Assembly (NCBI GenBank): GCA_017398105.1
Contig: JAFQHF010000169.1
Location: 1-36,967 of the forward strand
From: Oscillospiraceae bacterium
Lineage (GTDB): Bacteria > Bacillota_A > Clostridia > Oscillospirales > Oscillospiraceae
Reading direction: 5' to 3'
DNA length: 36,967 bases
A program made the position numbers and the translations under genes. Positions 31,901 to 36,967 of this stretch are shown piece after piece (position 1 is the stretch's first letter; every line of letters begins with the position of its first letter). Under the pieces are notes generated by a model. The model was not told where the DNA came from and did not search any database. It saw nothing but the letters and a program-made list of their open reading frames with translations.

Positions 31901-34900
31901 ATCCATTTCCTGATCATCACCGTAGTAGGGATAGACCAGGGTGATCATTACATTCTTGGGAACCGACACCTTGCTCCAGAAGGCAGAGCCGGAATAATAG
32001 ATCTCCGCACCGGCGAAGCCGTCCCGCTTGGTCAGGTCGATGCAGCGGGTCAGGGTACTTTCATCCGTGGTCTCGCACAGCAGGGTGATATTCTTTCTGG
32101 CAATGCCGGTGATGGTATCCACGCTGTCATGGGTGTAGTCAGCCATTGTTACGGCATTTTTGCGCTGGGTATAGCTGCCTTCCACATACAGGTGGCCGTC
32201 GGATTCGTGGTTGGTGTACACGGCGATATAGCCCGCGTTCACCAGACGGCTGCCCTCAGGGATATCCAGCTGGGCACCGGGATAAAGCACCAGGGTGCCG
32301 TTGACGGTGAAGGTAACATTCTTGGGAATCACGAAGCTGCCGCCGTTGCCCATCTCCAGCACCGCGCCCTCGGGGATCACGAAGTTGCGGTCCAGGATGG
32401 CGGGGCCGTTCAGAAGGAAGGGCTCCTCCATATCTGTGGATTCGGCCAGCAGCGCTTCCAGGGTATCCTGGTCGATGGGAGCATTTTCGGTGTCGCCCAC
32501 GATGGTGCCGCCCTCATTAACAGGGCCATTGCCCTCCCACTCGCCGTAGATCAGCAGCTGACCGGGCTCATACACGGTGACAACGCCGCTGTTCTGGACA
32601 TAGCCGTAGGTGATCACCAGACCGCTGATGTCGATGGTGCCATTCAGCACATTTTCCGGGTCCTCTTCATCCACAAACTGTGCGTTGATCAGAGAACCGT
32701 TGTTTCTCAGGGTGCCCCCTTCATTGACGGTAAGGATGCCCTCCGGGCCGTTTTCCAGAGTGCCGTCGTTGATCACAACGCCGCCTTCATTGATATCCAG
32801 GGTGCTGCCGTTGGCCAGATAGGCAAACTCGTCAATGCGCAGTACGCCGTTTTCATTGACGGTGATGCTGCCGGTTCCGGTCAGCTGGCCGCCATGATAC
32901 CAGGTGCTGCCTTCATTGATGTCGATGGAGCCGTTGTTTTCCAGTGCGGCATCCTCGGAAACATACACAACGCCGCCCTCCAGGCTGATGCCGCCGTCGA
33001 TGACGGTGGTGCCGGATTCAAAGTTCAGGGCAACATTGGCAGGAACCGTGATGCTGTCAGACAGGGAAATCTCATCGCCCCAGACGTTGATGATGCCCCG
33101 GGGATAGCCGTTCTCCATTTCGGATGCCAGATTGCCCGCCACGGTTCCGAAATCGGTGTCATCGTAAATTTCCGCATAGAGGATCTGATGATCCATGGGA
33201 ATGCCGGTGATGGTGCCGATGCCGTCCCCGGTAACCACCTGATACAGCCGGGCATCGTCCGCATGGACATACTTGCCGTCGATCGTGATGGTGCCCATTT
33301 CATTTTCGATCAGAGCATTGTTGGTCAGGGTCGCGCCGGTCTCCACCGTCAGAACCATGCTTTCGGTGTCAATATTGCCATCGTTGACCAGGCTGCCGCC
33401 CTGATGTAAGGTTACATAACATTCCGTATCAGGGCACATGTTATACAGGATGCCGCTGCTGCGCACCTGTCCGTAAATGGCCATGTTGCCGCTGAGGGCG
33501 CCATTGTTGCTTACCGTGCCGTAGACCACCAGCATTTTTTCGTCAGCATCATCGTCCACGGTGCCGTTGTTGGTCAGAGTGCCGTAAACTTCAGCATTGC
33601 AGCCGCTGATGGTCATCCGGGCATCCTCGCCCAGGATCAAATGGCCGCCTTCCTCCACGGTCAGGAAAACCTCTTCCTCTTCGGTTTCCGCATCATCCGC
33701 GCACTGGCTCTCAAAATCGCAGTTCACGGTCATGGTCACGCCGTCGGGAACGGTTATCTCACCGTAAGCAGTCAGCGTTCCGCCTGCGGGAACGGTCAGA
33801 TCCGCATCCGCGGTAAAGGGCCGCCACAGAACATAGACTTCGCCCTCGGCAAAGAATTCTCTGGTTCTGCGCTCCAGCAGGGCGGCGTTCATTTCGAACA
33901 CATCGCCGCCGATGGTGCCGCCGTTGTCCACAGGATCGGTGCCGTACCAGTTGTATTCCACCTCAAAGGTGCCGTTGGGGTTGACGGTGATCTGGCCATG
34001 ATTGTTCATAACACCCAGGTAATCAGAATGTACACGGCCGCCGCTCTTCACTTCGATGGAGCCGTAGTTGTACACTCTGGCATCGGATTCGATGGTGCCG
34101 TAAACATCCAGACTGCCGGAGACCGTCAGGGCAGTATCCTCGCCGTCTTCAATGCGGATATTGCCGTCCTGGATCACGCTGCCCTCAAGGCTCAGGCTGC
34201 CCAGGGTGATGAAGACGGTGCAGTTTTCGGGAATGGTCAGATCATCGGAAACGGTCACCGCATCCAGAACATACACTTCGCAGGAGCCAAAGCCCTGCTC
34301 TTCCAAAAATTCCAGACCGCCGGTGAAATCGGAGTCGGAGTAGGCATTGACGATCAGCTTCAGCTCCGATGCTGCCATACCCACGAATTCACCGTAGTTG
34401 CCGCCCTCGTAGACATTGCAGATCTGGCCGTTGGCGCCCACGGTGTAATTTTCGGACACGGTGACGACGCCGGAATTCTGATTTACCAGCGTGCCGTTGA
34501 CGGCCATGGAGCCGCCCTCCTGGACGGTCAGGCTGCCGCCGTCCACCACCAGCCGGCCCTGAATGGTCAGAGCAGCGCCGGGGTAGACCGTCAGGCTGCC
34601 GCCCTGAATGGTCAGGGTCACATCGCCGGGCAGGGTGAAGCTTCCCTCCAGGAATGCGTCGCTGTCGATGAACAGCTCGGTTTCACCCTCCTCGATCCAC
34701 TGCTGCAGCGTGGCCTCGGTGATAAATTCGCTGTCGTTGTAGGGCTTCCAGGTGATGGTGCCGCCGTAGCTTTCCTCGCTGGCGGTGACCCAGGCATCGT
34801 TATAGCTGTAAGGATAGCGGACAGTCACAGTGATGCCCGCGAAAGCATCCTCAGCCAGGGCAGGCACATCGCCTTCAAAGCGCAGCTGCTCCTGAGCGGA

Positions 34901-35695
34901 AGTGAAGCTTCCCCGGAAGGCCTCGGAGCCAATGTCGGACACGGAGGCAGGAATGCGCAGGTAGCTGATATTGGGGCAGTAGGCAAAAGCGCCTGCGCCG
35001 AGGACAGAAACCTCCTCATTGAGCACCACGGTGGTCAGGGCAGAGCAGCCGGCAAAGGCATAGCTGCCCACGCTGGACACACCCTCGCCCAGGATCACGG
35101 AACGGATCTGGGAAGCAAAGGCAGACCAGTTGGCGGTGGTGCGGCTCTCGGCTTCATACCACTCGTAATCATACATATCGCCGGTGCCGGAAACGGTCAG
35201 AGTCCGGGTCACCTCGTCATAGACCCAGGACAGGTCATCGCCGCAGATACCGGAGGCAGTGACAGTGCCCATGGCAGGCTCGGAAGCAGTCTCCTCTGCC
35301 AGGGTCTCCTCAGGCTCGGTTGCGGCAGTGGTTTCGGGAACAGTTTCCGCAGGGGCCGTGGTCTCCGGGACAGTCTCCGCAGGAGCCGTGGTCTCGGGGA
35401 CAGTCTCCACGGGGGCTGTGGTCTCGGGAACGGTTTCCGCAGCGGCGGTGGTTTCCGGGACAGTTTCCGCAGCGGCGGTGGTCTCAGGAACCGTTTCCGC
35501 AGGAGCCGTGGTCACAGGAACGGTCTCCGCAGGAGCCGTGGTCTCCGCAGACAGCACAGCGGGAGCCTCGGCAGCTACCGTCTCCACCGCAGCGGGTTCG
35601 ATTGCGATCTCGCTGGCAGAGACAGGTACGGGTACCATGCCGACCACCAGGATCAGCGCCAGAAGCGCAGACAGGGTTCTTTTCAGAATTTCCAT
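28955..35695 (-). CDS. Large secreted surface protein: BspA-like repeats, beta-helix region and Ig-like domains
   Basis: A 2246-residue exported protein. Residues 1-28 are a signal peptide (VSA/SE cleavage). Residues 40-135 contain a 10-residue TTAPAETVPE repeat. BspA-type leucine-rich repeats follow at about 185-290 (GVSSVGSYAFAGCSALTTVVL). From about 340 to 1330 short strands and GG turns recur (LTVQEGGSMAVNGTLVNQNSG), as in right-handed beta-helix adhesins. The final 850 residues look like a series of bacterial Ig-like (Big_2) domains. No LPXTG, SLH or C-terminal helix is visible, so attachment to the cell is unexplained. Adhesion or mucus/carbohydrate contact is inferred. The start follows AAAGGAG. 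Confidence 0.85.
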   Translation of the reverse strand: MEILKRTLSALLALILVVGMVPVPVSASEIAIEPAAVETVAAEAPAVLSAETTAPAETVPVTTAPAETVPETTAAAETVPETTAAAETVPETTAPVETVPETTAPAETVPETTAPAETVPETTAATEPEETLAEETASEPAMGTVTASGICGDDLSWVYDEVTRTLTVSGTGDMYDYEWYEAESRTTANWSAFASQIRSVILGEGVSSVGSYAFAGCSALTTVVLNEEVSVLGAGAFAYCPNISYLRIPASVSDIGSEAFRGSFTSAQEQLRFEGDVPALAEDAFAGITVTVRYPYSYNDAWVTASEESYGGTITWKPYNDSEFITEATLQQWIEEGETELFIDSDAFLEGSFTLPGDVTLTIQGGSLTVYPGAALTIQGRLVVDGGSLTVQEGGSMAVNGTLVNQNSGVVTVSENYTVGANGQICNVYEGGNYGEFVGMAASELKLIVNAYSDSDFTGGLEFLEEQGFGSCEVYVLDAVTVSDDLTIPENCTVFITLGSLSLEGSVIQDGNIRIEDGEDTALTVSGSLDVYGTIESDARVYNYGSIEVKSGGRVHSDYLGVMNNHGQITVNPNGTFEVEYNWYGTDPVDNGGTIGGDVFEMNAALLERRTREFFAEGEVYVLWRPFTADADLTVPAGGTLTAYGEITVPDGVTMTVNCDFESQCADDAETEEEEVFLTVEEGGHLILGEDARMTISGCNAEVYGTLTNNGTVDDDADEKMLVVYGTVSNNGALSGNMAIYGQVRSSGILYNMCPDTECYVTLHQGGSLVNDGNIDTESMVLTVETGATLTNNALIENEMGTITIDGKYVHADDARLYQVVTGDGIGTITGIPMDHQILYAEIYDDTDFGTVAGNLASEMENGYPRGIINVWGDEISLSDSITVPANVALNFESGTTVIDGGISLEGGVVYVSEDAALENNGSIDINEGSTWYHGGQLTGTGSITVNENGVLRIDEFAYLANGSTLDINEGGVVINDGTLENGPEGILTVNEGGTLRNNGSLINAQFVDEEDPENVLNGTIDISGLVITYGYVQNSGVVTVYEPGQLLIYGEWEGNGPVNEGGTIVGDTENAPIDQDTLEALLAESTDMEEPFLLNGPAILDRNFVIPEGAVLEMGNGGSFVIPKNVTFTVNGTLVLYPGAQLDIPEGSRLVNAGYIAVYTNHESDGHLYVEGSYTQRKNAVTMADYTHDSVDTITGIARKNITLLCETTDESTLTRCIDLTKRDGFAGAEIYYSGSAFWSKVSVPKNVMITLVYPYYGDDQEMDYEYTHTVTVSDSASVSISGTFVVPEGIAMTLEGSMNVASGGKLYFYGDLAAPNEEDPTNIPTNNGGRIYAGVSGISIDSISVGEIIGTTAYVDKQTLEEGYVELTVSAETNDDYYSALPLVKWTSDKGNIVDANKITYHGGGVYRVPVKEGGFGPVKLTATSIDGNKKTAVITLNAYYVDPAKKLTMESTVPEIGLQQGDEAQVSVFGDGWINPEYLEFTSSNEDILTVDEEGVIIGGEKTGTATVTATLVDDPMNRKVSLKVKVIVPQTRSLTLAHDEPNQESETALALDLADLDGESYTFFIYPEAHDKDGIMELTGKSLKWTSSNTKLATVRGLSDGTAEVTIKAKQDGMAAITAETTDLAKLKASLSLTVMDYSPRLASTSLTLNPNKEDSCQVALIPSYGNEILDVYFEDEDRLYASYDEGVLTIVPNDELNNGTINAKLTVLCERETDDGDWKETEYTFNLKISVRKSMPSVTLKQVGRFELFYTDSTVQLQVTAKDARISDIYMESEFFDLDYDEETGVATVYQTGYADTLNDISTRVKVYIGFEGYYEYVEKSINLNASKAKPSLTADPSSSVINTRLSGDYKTYFKIYNKTTKSFMALTNSNINGEYVDSVSSNGLVCLDFGGDFRGSASVDVQLDNWLEPITVKHSVRVSDSLPKAKLGSSNVKLNTSLAAGEVVEIPVTLAANVRITRFLGLNQNSTFVTLTYDADRGVLLAKLNRGYTGSYKYELTPVVQNSAGQEVRLDPVKLTVQAKDANVTVSHRTSGKLDVLDPNSAITYTITKINNAAGKVTNVALSGADRDMFQLTELSTDASGNQTFQLKLVEQKREAGEYSTKETYQVSFVYTICGKTIPASALRIKVTQSKLTLAAPAVTFYQSQSTPMSAKLTSDVPIARIGINGSKTSSEIVAALGSSPRATMTISEDRKEAQINLVIAVPGHLVAGKTYKLVLNVYPEGNCADTAATQITVNVKVNK
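35328..35552 (-). repeat. 30-bp tandem repeats inside the surface-protein linker
   Basis: Seven full 30-bp units and a partial eighth, each encoding a 10-residue Thr/Ala/Glu/Pro unit of the type TTAPAETVPE. Differences are mostly at third positions or swap Pro for Ala, so the units are old enough to have diverged but remain in frame. The linker length is likely to vary between strains by slippage or recombination. Confidence 0.92.
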
Positions 35696-35731
35696 AAACG
35701 CTCTCCTTTTTCATTTTTGTTTATACCTTAT

Positions 35732-35740
35732 ATCATACCA
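35732..35740 (-). promoter_or_regulatory. Extended -10 promoter of the surface-protein gene
   Basis: TGGTATGAT on the minus strand, an extended -10, 37 bp upstream of the start codon. No good -35 is seen at the usual distance, which is common for extended -10 promoters. Confidence 0.45.
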
Positions 35741-35794
35741 TACTGGGACTGGAAATTCTATCTTTTTTTGCATATTTTTCCGAAAGAAGTGTCC

Positions 35795-35830
35795 AAAAAA
35801 CTGTAGGGCGGAGGCATGACCCCGCCCTAC
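35795..35830 (-). terminator. Terminator of the C39 peptidase gene, formed by a GTAGGGC palindrome
   Basis: GTAGGGCGG(A/G)G-CATGA-CC(C)CGCCCTAC at 35803-35830, followed on the minus strand by AGTTTTTT. It starts 12 bp after the peptidase stop codon and is a member of the chromosomal palindrome family. Confidence 0.85.
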
Positions 35831-35842
35831 ACTTCATTTTGT

Positions 35843-36625
35843 TTATTTGGAAATGGCCCAGATGTTGCGGATCTGACTTTCCAGCTGCTCATAGGTCCAT
35901 TGTTTTTCAGAACGGATGCGGCTGTTGGGATCATTGACGGTAAAGGCTCCGTCTTCGTATCCGGTGAGGACGATGTAATGGCCGGAGGAGGTAAAGTCTC
36001 CCTTTCCCAGAGCCAGGATCACCGGACTTCCGTTTGCCAGAGCATCGGTGATCTTCTTTTTCACCAGAGGCAGCTCCTTGGCCGTCAGTCCCAGCTTTCC
36101 TGCTCCCTCGCTGATGAGAGTCCAGGAGGAGCCGTAGCCGGATTCGTAATAGCCCTCCCGCTGGGCAAATTTGGCGATCTCCCTGGGATTCATATTGTCA
36201 TCTCCGGTCAGGTAATACCCCACCATGGCAAGGCAGGTGGGCCCGCAGCCGGTGACGGCAATGCAGGAGGAGCCGTAATCGCTGTAGCCCCACATGCTGT
36301 CCCACTGCAGGAACAGCGGAACGGTGGTGCTTCCTTCATAAGCGGACAGATCCTGCTTTACGTCCTCCCGGAAGGGATAGTTCAGGACAAAGTCCCGGGT
36401 TTCGGGATTGTTTTCGTAAAGCGCAATAATCTCCCAGGGGTATTCACCGATGGAGATATTCCGGCTCTCGGCAAAGGCCTTGATTTCCCAGGCCTGTTCG
36501 CTCCGCTCCTCCCAGGAAAAAGAGAGATCCCGGTACAGGTTATACAAAGGCTTCGCCCCCAGCAATGCGGTCAGCAGCAGCGCCAGGATGCACAATAAGC
36601 CGATCAGAGGTTTCTTTGTCTTCAT
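35843..36625 (-). CDS. Membrane-anchored C39-like cysteine peptidase
   Basis: A 260-residue protein with an N-terminal signal-anchor helix (about residues 7-25) and a long extracellular part. The C-terminal 155 residues match the peptidase_C39_2 family: Q-W-D-S-x-W near 108, Cys127 in GCGPTC, His216 in SGHYIVLTGY and Asp232 in VNDPNS, a papain-like triad. Substrates of such enzymes are usually unknown. The neighbouring 2246-residue secreted protein is a possible one, which is inference. The ATG at 36625 puts the basic residues directly before the hydrophobic helix. The upstream ATG at 36667 lies within a palindromic repeat and is rejected. The gene is monocistronic. Confidence 0.85.
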   Translation of the reverse strand: MKTKKPLIGLLCILALLLTALLGAKPLYNLYRDLSFSWEERSEQAWEIKAFAESRNISIGEYPWEIIALYENNPETRDFVLNYPFREDVKQDLSAYEGSTTVPLFLQWDSMWGYSDYGSSCIAVTGCGPTCLAMVGYYLTGDDNMNPREIAKFAQREGYYESGYGSSWTLISEGAGKLGLTAKELPLVKKKITDALANGSPVILALGKGDFTSSGHYIVLTGYEDGAFTVNDPNSRIRSEKQWTYEQLESQIRNIWAISK

Positions 36626-36652
36626 ACTTTTCCCTTTCTGTACACTTTCTTT

Positions 36653-36680
36653 GTAGGGCGGGGGCATGCCCCCGCCCTAC
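36653..36680. repeat. Perfect 28-bp palindrome in the peptidase leader
   Basis: GTAGGGCGGGGGCA and its exact reverse complement, with no loop. It resembles the palindrome at 35803-35830 on the other side of the peptidase gene. It lies between the promoter and the ribosome-binding site, so it would form a very stable hairpin in the mRNA leader. Confidence 0.9.
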
Positions 36681-36708
36681 AGACAGTTTTCCTTTCTGCG
36701 TTGGAGGT

Positions 36709-36717
36709 ATTATAGCA
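36709..36717 (-). promoter_or_regulatory. Promoter of the C39 peptidase gene
   Basis: TGCTATAAT on the minus strand, an extended -10 with a consensus hexamer, 84 bp upstream of the start codon. The -35 region is weak. Confidence 0.55.
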
Positions 36718-36806
36718 CATTCTTTTTAGGAAATCTTTGTGGGAAGGTTAAGTTTTTCTTATTTTTTCGCAAATATCGTTGCCCGCACTGTATGGATATA
36801 AAAACA

Positions 36807-36829
36807 GGGCGGATTGAAAATCCGCCCCC
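36807..36829. repeat. GGGCGGATT repeat arm, solitary
   Basis: GGGCGGATTGAAAATCCGCCC, a single arm of the chromosomal repeat without its partner or the GTAG/CTAC ends. The rest of the 36626-36967 stretch holds no gene that I can support. Confidence 0.8.
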
Positions 36830-36860
36830 AGACTGCCCTGAAAACAATTAGCAGAAGAGT

Positions 36861-36967
36861 ACCCTTAAAGCATGCCAAAAGAGCTCAGCTCCCAACAGGA
36901 GCTGGGCTTGTGCTTTATGGGTAAAAGTATTAGGAAGGGATAGGCTCCAAGGAAACAGAGAAGCCCA
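36861..36967. ncRNA. Candidate structured RNA, cut by the window edge
   Basis: ACCC-T-TAAAGCA at 36861-36872 pairs with TGCTTTA-T-GGGT at 36911-36922. Inside, AGCTCAGCTCC (36882-36892) pairs with GGAGCTGGGCT (36898-36908) with one G-U pair and a 5-base loop. An asymmetric internal loop separates the two stems. A second, smaller GGCT/AGCC hairpin follows near 36942-36965. This two-storey shape without a T-tract is more elaborate than a terminator. I cannot name a family or be sure of the strand. Confidence 0.4.

Noticed and set aside
28724..33409. 1561-codon plus-strand open frame
   Set aside because: It lies antisense to the large surface protein, is rich in Gly/His/Asp/Val repeats typical of the reverse complement of GC-rich codons, has no ribosome-binding site and starts in a repeat element.
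35328..35552. 30-bp repeats considered as a CRISPR array
   Set aside because: The units are contiguous with no spacers, remain in frame and encode a Thr/Ala/Glu/Pro linker. No cas genes are present anywhere in the window.
35259..35819. 186-codon plus-strand frame of SGTVSAGAVV repeats
   Set aside because: It is the reverse-strand reading of the surface-protein linker and has no ribosome-binding site.

Overview
The window looks like a gut-type Clostridia chromosome, most likely Oscillospirales/Ruminococcaceae. The evidence is Gram-positive ribosome-binding sites, Tn916-like integrases, a BMP-type nucleoside ABC importer, BspA-like surface proteins and abundant GTAGGGG...CCCCTAC palindromes. 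Assignment below order level is inference. It splits into a mobile half (1-16215) and a chromosomal half (16216-36967). The defence cluster is visibly more AT-rich than the rest. The palindromic chromosomal repeats are seen only in the right half.

Mobile half. Positions 2-130 are the last 42 codons of a tyrosine integrase belonging to an element that lies mostly outside the window. About 140 bp later is a degenerate copy (268-310) of the first codons of the low-molecular-weight tyrosine phosphatase gene whose intact copy starts at 16216. Between the two copies lies a complete integrative mobilizable element of about 16 kb. Its left end carries TnpV and a DUF6809-like gene. Next comes a defence cluster: a small HTH protein, a nuclease-methylase-specificity (type IIG-like) fusion, a second N6-adenine methylase and a Shedu/DUF4263-like nuclease. 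A leftward XRE regulator and membrane protein operon follows. The mobilization and replication module holds two small helper genes, an IncQ-like oriT, a MobA/MobL relaxase, a CHC2 primase-like protein and a VapE-like helicase. The right end has an excisionase and a Tn916-like integrase. No type IV secretion genes are present, so transfer would need a helper. Two elements appear stacked in tandem at one attachment site, each ending with its integrase and each supplying a ribosome-binding site and start codon for the host gene.

Chromosomal half. The phosphatase, a DUF2284 metal-binding protein and a TetR regulator form a tight rightward operon. A family GH2 beta-galactosidase follows with its own promoter. 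Leftward genes then encode a secreted protein with about 13 CxxC modules and a C-terminal membrane anchor, a nucleoside-type ABC importer (ATPase, two permeases and, across a MITE-like repeat and a terminator, its BMP lipoprotein), and xanthine phosphoribosyltransferase. The importer and Xpt together suggest purine salvage. The rest is a 2246-residue secreted surface protein (30-bp repeat linker, BspA leucine-rich repeats, long beta-helix-like region, Ig-like tail) and a membrane-anchored C39-like cysteine peptidase. The last 110 bp hold a strong composite hairpin that may be the start of a structured RNA cut by the window edge.
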